64,000 nt of DNA from Prunus persica (lineage: Eukaryota > Streptophyta > Magnoliopsida > Rosales > Rosaceae): contig NC_034009.1 in the NCBI RefSeq assembly GCF_000346465.2, forward strand, positions 3,735,803-3,799,802, read 5' to 3'. Shown piece after piece: positions 1 to 12,763 of this stretch (the first letter of the stretch is position 1; each line of letters begins with the position of its first letter). Both the position numbers and the translations under genes were made by a program. The notes beneath the pieces were generated by a model. That model searched no databases. It saw only the letters and a program-made list of their open reading frames with translations, and was not told the origin of the DNA.

Positions 1-394
1 CTTCCTCCCTGTAACAACAAACCAAACTCAATTTATGATTTACTTCTCAATTTTCGACATCACAAATGAAGAAACGAACCTAGAAAAAATAAATAAAAAC
101 CTCAAACCTTTTTATGCCGTGAGTAGATGAGGATTCTTGCTCTGCGAAACATGGGAGGGGAGGAAATGCGTTTCCAAGTTTGAGGGCCATGGTGGGTTTT
201 GGATGGTTTCAGTTTTGCTTTCATCTTTTTTGAATAGAACGTGCCAGAAGAAACTGATAGGAAGAGCAACTGCTCTGGAGTGGGGTCTGTTAAACTTTTT
301 TCTTTTCTTTTTCAGTTCTTCATAATTGTTCTTTTACAATTATACCCTACTTTAATTATAATCGGTGCGTATTAAAATTTTAGTGTATCAAAGA
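1..394. other. Intergenic, no gene recognised
   Basis: No open frame here resembles a known protein. At the extreme left edge the minus strand reads like a splice acceptor (pyrimidine-rich, then TTACAG followed by GGAGGAAG), so a minus-strand gene could continue to the left of the window. That is only a suggestion. Confidence 0.3.
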
Positions 395-449
395 TATTTT
401 CAGAATTTTGAATGTTTTATCATTATCATCCTTTTGCTTTATATATATA
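395..449 (-). mobile_element. Truncated 5' end of a Helitron-like element
   Basis: Read on the minus strand, this matches the first ~50 bases of the neighbouring Helitron-like copy (TATATATAAAGCAAAAGG followed by a variant of the gaaacattcaaaat stretch). It abuts the 3' end of the 450-734 copy, so the two lie head to tail, as do the copies at 11574-12146. Confidence 0.5.
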
Positions 450-734
450 CTAACATCTCCATACGCGCTTCCGCGCCTGCGAGAGGCTTTTTTTTAAAAA
501 AATTTAAATTTATTTTAGAATTAAAAAAGATAATGGGTAGTTGTGTTCCCTAAAAGTAGGATCCATTATCTGCTTTTTTTTTTCTTTTAAAAAAAAAATA
601 TGAAAAAGTGTAAATTTACCTCATTATCCTCATTTAATTAATAATTTGAATTCTTAATGTTTGCATTAACTAAGGGCATTTTTTGGTATTTTGAATGTTT
701 CACCATTCTCTGCCTTTTGCTTTATATATATAGA
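450..734 (-). mobile_element. Non-autonomous Helitron-like element, copy 1
   Basis: On the minus strand it begins TCTATATATATAAAGC and ends near a GC-rich palindrome (CCTCTCGCAGGCGCGGAAGC region) followed by TTAG. The same ~285-bp sequence recurs at 4069-4348, 11574-11860 and 11861-12146. A TC start, a 3' hairpin just before CTAG and no terminal inverted repeats are Helitron hallmarks. There is no coding capacity, so it would depend on a Rep/helicase source elsewhere. Confidence 0.65.
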
Positions 735-1679
735 TACTAGAACTTCAAATATATCCCGTACGCAATTAACAAGGACGAGAATTAAGTACTCGTAAAAGAC
801 AAATCAACCCTCAAAGTTTGATCAACGTTAAATGCTAGATTGCCCAAACTAAGACTCCTCTTTACTAAATTCATGCAATGCATACTTTAAAATTCAACTC
901 ATCAAACTTTGGGAATGATGCGAGGTTCAATAATGTATTGTGGAAAAATCTTTCCTTGTAAGAAATCATGCTCCATAACACTATATCATCTATAAGATGT
1001 GCATATAGATTACATTGTGATACTTTATTACTATGCTTCAAGATGTGTATTCCATCTTTTTTGGCCATCTCCAACTAATATTTTGGAGCAAATCACTCAA
1101 AAGGAAAATTTGTGAGCTTCAACCATTCATCATCTTTCTATCTCCAAAAGAGCATATTTCAATAATCTTTTGACTTTATAAAAACTAAAACAACTATCCC
1201 ATTTTTCACTCAATTATTAAAAACAAATTCACAGCAATTTTAATAATCAACTTTGAAGTTGGCCCATCTCATTTGTCATGGTTTTTCTCATTTCTTACTT
1301 CAAAGGGAAATGATGATCAAGTTTTCCTAATTAACTAGCAAACTAGGAGAAAAATGAATTTGGGGAAGTGGAAGTGATGGAAGAGGAGGAGGAAATGTTA
1401 ATTCATTCATTCGTCATTGCCAATCTTATCATTAGCTTACTGCCTCAATGAAGAAGATGAGGCTGAGGTTGAAAACCTACACACTGCTCGTGAGTTTTTC
1501 TCTTAAACTTCATATTATATCATTTAATTAAAGTTTGTTCATCTTTCTATTGATGCATAAATTTGGTTCAACAAAAGATGATATTTTTGAGATCGAGGTC
1601 TGATAATTCTTCCTGACTAAATCAATGTAACTAACCAAGTCGTCCTCTAAAACCTGCAAAACAAAAAAAGCTAACGATA
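735..1679. other. Intergenic, no gene recognised
   Basis: AT-rich DNA. A 67-codon minus-strand frame at 871-1074 has no family I recognise and lacks neighbours or a promoter. I see no repeat structure beyond short A/T runs. Confidence 0.4.
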
Positions 1680-2190
1680 GGTGACACGATGTGGTGCCGG
1701 TCAAGGACCCTCTGATGCTTAAGTCAGTCGATTGTTTGAGAGTAAATTGCACAATAGTTTCTGATGCTTAGAATTGCATACCTTTGATGATGGGTCTTTT
1801 CAGCCTTTTTATATCATCCCAAACCACCTAGTCCTTCTCGGAGTAGAACTCCATAACAACCTAGCCCTCCTTGAACTAGGAATCCATAACAACCTAGTCC
1901 TCCTTGGACTATGACTCCATTTAGATAGGCGTATTGGTGATCTCGAAACATCCTAGCTTTTCCAATACTAGGATTCCTTTGAGTGAAAATCACATAAATT
2001 CGGTTGATGTTAACCTTATGCACAACAAGTCCAAGCTCATGGACCAATGGGCCCACAAGCCCATTTGGGTCGAGATGGGGAAATATATGGTGATTAGGCT
2101 CAAGCCTAGCTCGACCACTAACACCAAGTTCAACTTTAATGTGTCTTTCAATTTATGTGCAGATTACAAAAGGAAAAAAGCTTTATAGAT
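1680..2190. mobile_element. Possible LTR-retrotransposon LTR remnant
   Basis: The stretch starting near 1680 (tgacacgatgtggtgccggt, then 'ctctgatgcttaagtcagtc' at 1710-1729) has the wording of LTR promoter regions I associate with plant retrotransposons. It is followed by the 33-bp tandem repeats at 1827-1924. I could not find TG...CA ends with a target duplication, so limits and family are uncertain. Confidence 0.3.
1827..1924. repeat. 33-bp tandem repeat, 3 copies
   Basis: Three consecutive units start CCTAGTCCTTCT (1827), CCTAGCCCTCCT (1860) and CCTAGTCCTCCT (1893), each continuing with a GGACTAGGA-like arm and 'tccataacaa'. Each unit contains a small inverted repeat (CTAGTCC...GGACTA). 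Confidence 0.75.
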
Positions 2191-2863
2191 AATTACTAAA
2201 TTGTTATTCAACTCCAAGTATGTATTTGTCTATCCCTAGCAAATTTTCTTGCTAGTATGTAATTGTGTATCCTTTTGTTGCAATTCTGAACTCCCATGTA
2301 TATGATTCTTAATTGGTTTGATTAATAGATTGCTTTGAATTGATCGCCCAATTTGTTTCAGTTTATAAGTTTGAGAAGATGTTCGTATTTGTTCCGATTT
2401 ATGGATGAATGATTGCTTGATTGCATATATTGAGAAATATATTTTTTAATAGTATAAATGATGAGGTTCTTATGCAACGATTTCAAATTTTGAAAACTCG
2501 TCGAGGACAACTATGATTGTAATGAATAGGAAATATGATTTTGGATTTTTTTTTTTTAATGTATTATGAATTTGAATTTTTTATCATTTATATTTTATGA
2601 GAGGCCCCCACACACATGAAATCCTAACTTCGTCACTAATTCGTCCTCACCAAAAATTTCAAGGATAACAAAAAGGAGTGGGACGAGGAGGAAATGGGAA
2701 GAGAGGAGGGAAGAAAAGGGAGGTGCAGCGAGGGAAGGGTAGAGAAAGGGGAGAAAGGAGGAAAAGGTAGGGAAAAAGAGGGATGGGGGAGGAGAACACC
2801 ACTCACTGAAGCTAAAGTTCCTGAGGGATTTTTGATTTAGAGAGAGCACATTTTATGTTGGTT
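2191..2863. other. Intergenic with purine-rich tract
   Basis: No gene recognised. 2670-2800 is a G/A-rich low-complexity tract (gaggag, ggaaag repeats) that produces a spurious open frame on the minus strand. Confidence 0.4.
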
Positions 2864-3601
2864 AAATTGTAGCAATAGTCCCTGGACTAAGACTAAACTT
2901 TACTTTTCATCCCTCCTATTGCTAAATTGTTACGATGGTACTTTAATTATGCCTCTAATTTCAGAAATCGTCCTTTTCGTCAGCTTAGTCAACTTTTCCG
3001 TTAAAAATGATGACATGGCATGGGCAAAAATGTCTTTTCACACAAAAATTTAAAAAATAAATCTCATCTCATCTCATCTCTCTCTCTCTTCTAATTTCTT
3101 CTCTCTTCCCTCCCCCCCCCCCAACCCCCCTCTCTGCAAAATTCAGATGGTCCTTGATTTACAAAGTTTAATATTAAAATAAAAATCCTTCCATTTATTT
3201 GAAGGAGGAGGAAATAGGTTTTAGAATTATAGGGTTCAGATCCTCTCTCTCTTCCCCTCCCCCATATCTTCTCCTCTACTTTCTTACATAGGAGGGTGTC
3301 AAAGTAGAGTAAGATTTTACACAAGATACCTTCAGAAACATTTACACAAATATTAAAATAATAATAATGCAATATGACTCCAATCTCCAAATTCACCAAA
3401 TCTAGTGTACATATCAATCAATGCATTACCAATATACAAGTCTGAGCCAAAACCCATTTTTTAACAGAAAAGTTGACTGAGATGACAGAAAGGACGATTT
3501 CTAAAAATAGAGGCATAATTAAAGTACCACCGTAACAATTTAGTAATATGAGGGACGAAAAGTAAAGTTTGGTCTTAGTCCAAGGACCATTGCTACAATT
3601 T
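2864..3601. mobile_element. Foldback element with ~145-bp inverted termini
   Basis: The left end (aaattgtagcaatagtccct...) and the right end (...aaggaccattgctacaattt) are reverse complements over roughly 145 bp: 2864-3010 pairs with about 3455-3601, including the shared 'actttaattatgcctcta' stretch. The ~440-bp middle holds ATCTC/CT simple repeats and a C10 run. No transposase is encoded. Long inverted termini suggest a Mutator-like or foldback non-autonomous element. I saw no clean target-site duplication. Confidence 0.7.
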
Positions 3602-4068
3602 TGCCTTTCATGTTAAAACGGAACCAAACTATTTCTTTAAACGGTTGCTTAATGTTTTTAGGGGTAATATGTAGTTTTGCCCTATGAAGTATAGCATAAT
3701 TATCAATTTACCCCCAAAACTTTTTTATTTATTTGGTAAATTAAGGACCTAAACTATATAAAAAAGGTCAATTTGGGAATTGCCATTAAATTTTTGGATG
3801 TTCTATCCAAATTTCGATCACATGACCAACACATGGTTAGTTTTTTAGGATTTTTTTTTTGGTTGGAAGAAAAAAAAAAGGTTAAGGGTAAAGTTGGAAG
3901 AAAACAAAAGAGTTAAGGGTAACCACCCAGACCATCATCTTCCCTAGCTCAACCACATACCATCCCCACAGCCCCACTCGAAGGCCTTGCACCCAAAATT
4001 CCTTATTTATTCTTCTTTTAATTTTTTTAATTTAATGATTTTTCAATTTTAAAAATGACACTAATCTA
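3602..4068. other. Intergenic, probably old repeat DNA
   Basis: No gene. The text around 3660-3780 (ggggtaatatgtagttttgccc; aaattaaggacctaaac) resembles termini of common plant MITEs, but I cannot pair it with a second end. Confidence 0.3.
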
Positions 4069-4348
4069 TCTATATATAAAAAGTAAAAAGTAGAGAATGG
4101 TGAAACATTCAAAATGCCAGAAAATGCCCTTGGTTAATTCAAACATTAAGAATTTAAATTATTAATTAAATGAGGATAATATGGTAAATTCACATTTTTT
4201 TTCATATATAAAAAATTAAAATTAAAAATAAAATATCAAATAATATGTCCTATTTTTATGGAACATAACTATCCACGTTATCTTTTTTTAATTATAAAAA
4301 TAAAATAAAAAAGAAAAAAGAAAACCAACGCATGTGCTAAGAGGCTAG
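4069..4348 (+). mobile_element. Non-autonomous Helitron-like element, copy 2
   Basis: Begins TCTATATATAAAAAG after an A and ends GAGGCTAG before a T, the A|T insertion context of Helitrons. The body (gagaatggtgaaacattc; taagaatttaaattattaat; atttttatggaacataac) is shared with the copies at 450-734, 11574-11860 and 11861-12146. The 3' hairpin is degraded here. Confidence 0.65.
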
Positions 4349-4989
4349 TGAGAAAGAAAGAGAGAAATGGATGGGTTGGGAGGGGACGGTGATGAGAGGA
4401 GATGGGGAACAGGCTGTTGGGTTGGGTACAATACAAGAGGGGCTAGGTTTTTTTGTTTGTTTTTGTTTTTCTCTCTCTCTCTCTCTTTCTCTGTTTTTTC
4501 TCTATTTTTTGCTATTATTTAATAATTTTTTCCTTCAAAATTACGAATTTACCCCAAAAAATCTGTCATATTTCCTCACCCACCTTATCTTCTCACCCAT
4601 CATGTAAATTTGAAAAAATATAATCCTATCTTTCCGCCTTATTCTTAAAATACCCTTTAATTATTAGTTCAAAAAAATTCTCTTTGCTAATCTATTAGGA
4701 ATCCGGATCCTTTGTTTTGGTTTATCTCATAATTAAAACATACAAATATATTTTTCTTAAAAAACATAAATTAAAAATAAAAATTATTCTTAAATAAACG
4801 CCAAGTTTAATGTCTTTCTTCCTCTTACTTGTTCTTCTTCCTTTCTCTGCAAGTGAATCTGTCTCTTGAATCCAAAAATTCCCTCTCCCATTCATTAATA
4901 TTGGGGAGATATATTTTCTTTATGTTTTATTACCCCCCACCCAAAAGCAACCCTTCACCACTGTACTAACATGGGTTTGATTTTGAATA
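4349..4989. other. Intergenic
   Basis: Contains a short CT tract (about 4471-4495) and AT-rich DNA. A 25-bp sequence at 4872-4897 (ccaaaaattccctctcccat...) is repeated directly at 5371-5395 and brackets the kinase fragment. Confidence 0.4.
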
Positions 4990-5326
4990 ATATTTTGACA
5001 GACTGAAATCGGACACTTTAGCTACCCAAGTCTCGCCCAATAGAAGGTTTGTGGTTTTCATATCTCTATGGATGATGGTGCACCTGGCACCAGTATGAAG
5101 ATAATGTAATCCTCTAGCAGCTCCAATGCAAATTTCCAACCTTTGCTTCTATGGGAGGTTGGTTGCTCTTGTACAGGTGTTCCTTTAGAGTCCCATTAGC
5201 CATGTAATCATAAACAAGAACCATCTCACCGTCTTCTTCACAAAAGCCAATCAAAGAGACTAAATGCCTATGTCTAAGCTTTGAAAGCATCTCAATTTCA
5301 GTTTGGAATTCATGAACTCTTTGTTC
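4990..5326 (-). pseudogene. CrRLK1L-type receptor kinase fragment
   Basis: The minus strand encodes part of a protein kinase domain resembling the FERONIA/CrRLK1L subfamily. From 5326 downward the frame reads [20 protein letters not shown] and on to [18 protein letters not shown] (subdomains III-V). After a one-base frameshift near 5150, a second frame gives [18 protein letters not shown], the catalytic loop HRDMKTTN (HRDxKxxN intact), then [12 protein letters not shown], where the usual DFG is DFS. N-lobe start, activation segment and C-lobe are missing. The family is normally a single-exon gene of ~850 residues with an extracellular malectin domain, and none of that is nearby. Frameshift, DFG loss and truncation make it a pseudogene fragment, probably moved here by transposition. 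Subfamily assignment rests on the motif wording. Confidence 0.8.
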
Positions 5327-5685
5327 AAAAAAAAGAAAAAAGAACTATATATAGAAATAGAACATTCTCCCCAAAATTCCCTCTCTCATTCATTATTTCG
5401 TGTCGCTTTATTTAATTAACTAATTTTTTTTCTTTTTTAATTCTTATGAAATTGTGTTTTTATTTTAGGGTTGAGGTTTGTTCTTTAAGTCCTTAAAAGT
5501 CATTTTACAAAGGGGTTTATATGCCCATAAAATTTTGAAGATAAAGTGAATGAAAAAATAGTACAAATGGATGAAAATAGTAGCTCTCTTCCTTAATTTA
5601 CCCAAAACAAACCTTAAGGATAATTTAACAATTATGATAGAATTTTGAGCAAAACCGCAGATTAGACTTTTTTTAGAGTACAGAT
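5327..5685. other. Intergenic
   Basis: No gene seen. Contains the right-hand copy of the 25-bp direct repeat (5371-5395) that flanks the kinase fragment. Confidence 0.4.
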
Positions 5686-6260
5686 TAGGGGTGGGAACTC
5701 AAACCGGCGAACCGGAAATCCGAGCCGAACCGCACCGAATCAAACCGAAAAAAAACCGAGTTGACCAAAAGGTCAAAAACCGAACCGGACCGGTTTGGAC
5801 CAGTTTCGGATCCGGTTCCATGTCTTCAAAAACCGAACCGGGCCGAATCGAACCAGTGAAACTAAAAAAATATATAATTTCAATATATATTTATATTTAA
5901 TGCTATATTTTTAATTTCACTAAAAAAAACCTAATATTTATCCAAGTTCAATGTCAAAATATCTCTCTTTTCTCACTTTAATTTTATTTTTTATATGAAA
6001 TTGAATAATTTGTTAATTTTCAAATAAAAAAATAATATTTCAGTTGAGAATTGTATTAAAAAATAATTTAAAAAAATAATTTTTATAATCCGGTTCAAAA
6101 CCGAACCGGAACCGGACCGAAACCGGTTCAAACCGAACCGGACAGTTTTTGAAATTTTTTTTATTAAAATCGAACCGAACCAAACCGAATGAATAGTACC
6201 GGATCGATTCTAATTTTAGGCAAAAACCGGTCCAAACCGAACCGTGCCATAATTTCCGGA
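5686..6260. mobile_element. AACCGG-motif-rich element, hAT-like non-autonomous
   Basis: Starts TAGGGGTGGGAAC. The first ~170 bp carry many AACCGG/ACCGAACCG motifs in one orientation and the last ~170 bp carry them again, separated by ~200 bp of plain AT-rich DNA. TAGGGGTGG-type ends and short repeated subterminal motifs (transposase-binding sites) are typical of plant hAT elements. The right end is not a clean inverted repeat, so the limits are approximate. Confidence 0.5.
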
Positions 6261-6407
6261 TCCCCAAAATCAGGTACTACACCTGAACGCCAAATAGATC
6301 ATAAACGTCAAGGCTTAAGCTGATTCAGTGGTGGGCCACCCATCCAATCGACCTATACCCTCACCGTCACCATAAACCACGACACATACCCAAACAAGCC
6401 TAGCCTT

Positions 6408-6768
6408 ACGTGTCAACCGCGCACTGACACCGCTACTCATCGTCCGCCACGTGTCCTCTTTCCCTCCCAGCTCTCTTTCTCTACCGTAGAAAACAAAACG
6501 ACAACAACAGTAACAAGCCACCTCCACCCCCAATCTCACCCAACTACATGTCTTAAGCCTTAAGGAAAGGTTCCTCTCCCACTGCCAGTTCCTCTCCTCC
6601 ACGTGTCAAAGCGGCAAGGCGGCAAAGCGCGTTAGCCAAAAGTCTGGAACTTTCACGCGAAGCGCCATCGCACCGTCCAGACTCGTCGGCTCATGAGCAT
6701 CCCGAGCGATCGTAGCCGTCACATTTTCGGCCGCGAAGCCCGCTGCCACGTGGAGTGAAGGACACGTG
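6408..6768 (+). promoter_or_regulatory. Cluster of ABRE/G-box motifs upstream of BAM1
   Basis: Palindromic CACGTG cores occur at 6448-6453, 6600-6605, 6747-6752 and 6763-6768, and a single ACGTGTC at 6408-6414, all within ~670 bp of the beta-amylase start codon. ACGTGTC/CACGTG are binding sites of ABF/bZIP and bHLH factors. The density suggests ABA- or light/stress-responsive transcription, which agrees with reports that Arabidopsis BAM1 is stress-induced. Function is inferred. Confidence 0.6.
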
Positions 6769-6843
6769 TCGGAGAGATAGCGGATCAGAAAAGATTATTT
6801 AAATCTTATCCAAACCCAGTTCCAAACCAAGCTCTTTCGTTTC

Positions 6844-6850
6844 TATAAAT
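6844..6850 (+). promoter_or_regulatory. TATA box of BAM1
   Basis: TATAAAT in the context ttctataaatgcaggagc, 225 bp upstream of the ATG. A transcription start near 6875 would leave a ~200-nt 5' leader with no intron evident. Confidence 0.6.
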
Positions 6851-7074
6851 GCAGGAGCTTCACAATCCTACCTTTTCCCACACAAAATTTTCAAATCCAA
6901 AAAAGATCTGAAAAACAAAAGCTACTGTGACTTAACTGAGAATCTGAATCTCCAAAGAGCAAAAAAATTCACACGCAGAGCAAGGGAAAAGGCAGAGGTC
7001 CAAAATACAGCTTTTTCTCCTCTTTAATTTATTTCCTCCCACTTTTTAGGCTTATTTTCTGTTTGGCTTCGGGA

Positions 7075-10310
<3,236 letters not shown>

Positions 10311-11573
10311 GATTGCATAATTTAGGCTTTAGCTAGCTTTGCTTCTACCGCCCTCGAAACAATCTTATATATTGCCTGGCCGCATATAAAGGTTAGATAA
10401 TGGCAATACTTCAATCCCTGGTTCTTTTTCCATAGCTCATTTATTTAAGTTGTGGCTATGGAAAATGAGTGGGGCTGTGTACCATAACATGGGCGGTAAC
10501 TCTAATATCCCCAAAAACCTTATCTATTATCATGCTAATATTATACATGATTTAAGCAAATTCATATATAGTTTTCTTGCATGCACAAGTCTTAAAGTGC
10601 CTGTTGTACAATGCCGTTAGCCAAATAAGAATGTTCACTCTTCCTTTTATGTATAACTATGGAAGACTCAGTTCTAGTGATGTTTGACTCTATAGTCTAT
10701 GGCATGTGTGTGTTGTACTCTTTCCTCTTATGAGGTTTTATCTTTTTGAATTTTTCTCAGAAAGGTTTTAATGAGGCCATTTTGTCTGCATGTTGTCGCA
10801 TCTTGTATTGTATTCTTGATGTGTTAACGAAATCCATTTTCTCAAACAAAAACAAAAACAAAAACAAAAACGATGGAAATGTGCTAATGAGAAATATGGT
10901 TTTGTTTTTTACCAGCCAATATTACCCACAGAAGGGTTTTATAGAAATAGTTTTTAAATGATATTATCTAAAACAAATAGATAAAAATTTGTATTGGATT
11001 AAACCTATTTAATGTTTCAATAATTAGAGGATAAACTTGGGGATAAACTTGATAAACTCGCCACGTCATGTGAAAAATTACGTGTTCGGTTGTGCTATTT
11101 AGAGCTCTTTCAAGTTGTCAATTATGTTTTTTTTTCAGATGCACAAGCACACCAGGTGGAATTCGTGGAGTCACATGTTTGGCACAAAGAATTCTATGGC
11201 TCCAATCACAAGTTTTTATATTTTTGGCAAAACAATCACAAGTTTTTATTTAATAATGAATTTGTCCAAATTACAAGAAAGAGAAAGAAAAAAAATCATG
11301 GATATTAAAAATCTTTCACACTGTGGTCATGTTTATCTTGAAATTTTAAGTTTTTTCTCATAGCAAGAAATGCCAAAATCAATGGTATAAATTAGACGCA
11401 TGTAAACCAATCAATGCCAAAGTTAATGGTACAAATTAGCACAAAATTTTTAGTGGTGTAATTAGCTTTGATGGGGAAAATTTTCTAAGTATGTTTTTCT
11501 TAACGACTTCTCAGTTTGGGTTCCGGAGGGCACAAATTTGGGTGGACATATCCTTGTCATGCGTGGCATGTAA
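10311..11573. other. BAM1 3' flank and intergenic DNA
   Basis: 3' UTR and downstream DNA. Contains an (AAAAAC)n-like tract at ~10845-10870 and short direct repeats (aatcacaagtttttat at 11207 and 11235; atgccaaa-t-aatggta at ~11370 and ~11415). No gene recognised. Confidence 0.4.
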
Positions 11574-11860
11574 TCTATATATATAAAGCAAAAGGCAGAG
11601 AATGGTGAAACATTCAAAATACCAGAAAATGCCCTTGGTTAATGCAAACATTAAGAATTAAAATTATTAATTAAATGAGGATAATATGGTAAATTCACAA
11701 TTTTTCATATTAAAAAAATTAAAAAAAAAAGAAAATTCAGATAATGGATCCTATTTTTATGGAACACAACTATCCATTATCTTTTTTAATTCTAAAATAA
11801 ATTTAAATTTTTTTAAAAAAAAGCCTCTCGCAGGCGCAGAAGCGCGTGCAGAGAGGCTAG
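11574..11860 (+). mobile_element. Non-autonomous Helitron-like element, copy 3
   Basis: Begins TCTATATATATAAAGC after an A and ends with the hairpin GCCTCTCG...AGAGAGGC immediately followed by TAG (CTAG terminus), then T. This is the best-preserved copy in the window: 287 bp, no inverted terminal repeats, no coding. The hairpin stem and CTAG end are the diagnostic Helitron 3' features. Confidence 0.75.
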
Positions 11861-12146
11861 TATATATAAAGCAAAAGGTAGAGAATGGTGAAACATTCAA
11901 AATACCAGAAAATACCCTTGGTTAATGCAAACATTAAGAATTCAAATTATTAATTAAATGAGGATAATATGATAAATTTATACTTTTTCATATTTAAAAA
12001 AATTAAAAGAAAAAGAAAAAGCAGATAATGGATCCTATTTTTATGGAACACAACTACCCATTATCTTTTTTAATTCTAAAATAAATTTACTTATTTTTTT
12101 TATAAAAAATCTCTCGCAAGCACGGAAGCGCGTGCAGAGAGGCTAG
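11861..12146 (+). mobile_element. Non-autonomous Helitron-like element, copy 4 (tandem)
   Basis: Starts directly at the CTAG end of copy 3 (TATATATAAAGCAAAAGG; the initial TC is missing) and ends with its own hairpin and CTAG at 12143-12146. Sequence is ~90% like copy 3 by eye. Head-to-tail arrays are a known product of rolling-circle Helitron transposition that reads through a terminator. Confidence 0.75.
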
Positions 12147-12239
12147 TGCTTAGTTAAAACAGAACATGCAAATATGGAACTAACAATTTCCCTAATATTT
12201 GCTAAAATTAGAAATTTAGCCCACCTTATATATTTTTTT

Positions 12240-12365
12240 AAGTCCAAGCGATTGGGGCGGGGAATTTAAACAAATATTCATTGGGTGTTTGAGGGTTTTG
12301 AATCTCTACTCACATACGTAGAGGTGAAAGAGTTTAACCAACTGATCTATACCCCACTTGCCCAC
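12240..12365 (-). mobile_element. tRNA-derived SINE-like unit
   Basis: Minus strand reads GTGGGGTATAGATCAGTTGG with a following TTAAACTC (box A-like) and, ~45 bp on, GAGATTCAAAACCCTC (degenerate box B). Similar units occur at 44-48 kb. Boundaries and family are uncertain. Confidence 0.45.
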
Positions 12366-12664
12366 CCCCACCCTATATCTTACATCTCCAACAGAAAATA
12401 ATAAAAAAAGATAAGGTTATACTCATCGTGGCACATGACAAGAAAGTCTACCCGAGTTTTTCTCCACAAAGAGCACTCTTTGTTATTCTCGATCAGTGCT
12501 TGGTGGTGCGTAGTCCTCTCTTTTGGGAGGACCATGCCAAAATTGGCAATTTCCATGCTAATTAATGTCACCCAATGCCCATTTCAACAGCAGAAATACA
12601 CGCTGCAGAGAGACTCGTTCCCAGATCCCTGTATACACTCCTCTTTCAAGACCATAACTTATTC

Positions 12665-12672
12665 TATATATA
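12665..12672 (+). promoter_or_regulatory. TATA box of the LEA-like gene
   Basis: TATATATA in attctatatatacatatc, about 95 bp before ATG 12764, implying a leader of ~65 nt. I found no ACGTG (ABRE) motif in the 300 bp upstream. Confidence 0.5.
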
Positions 12673-12763
12673 CATATCAATCAACAGAAGTTTACATCAT
12701 CAATTAACAAACTCCAACTTACACAGAATCATTCTCATTAACACCATAATTTCTTGAGAGAAA

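Noticed and set aside
871..1074. 67-codon minus-strand frame
   Set aside because: No recognisable domain, neighbours or conserved features; kept only as intergenic.
2595..2849. 84-codon minus-strand frame
   Set aside because: Product of a GA-rich tract; a Pro/Ser/Leu/Phe low-complexity peptide.
3091..3417. 108-codon minus-strand frame
   Set aside because: Lies in the simple-repeat centre of the foldback element; no protein resemblance.
7063..7074. Upstream extension of the beta-amylase frame to 7063
   Set aside because: The codon at 7063 is TTG; the family N-terminus MALNL begins at ATG 7075.
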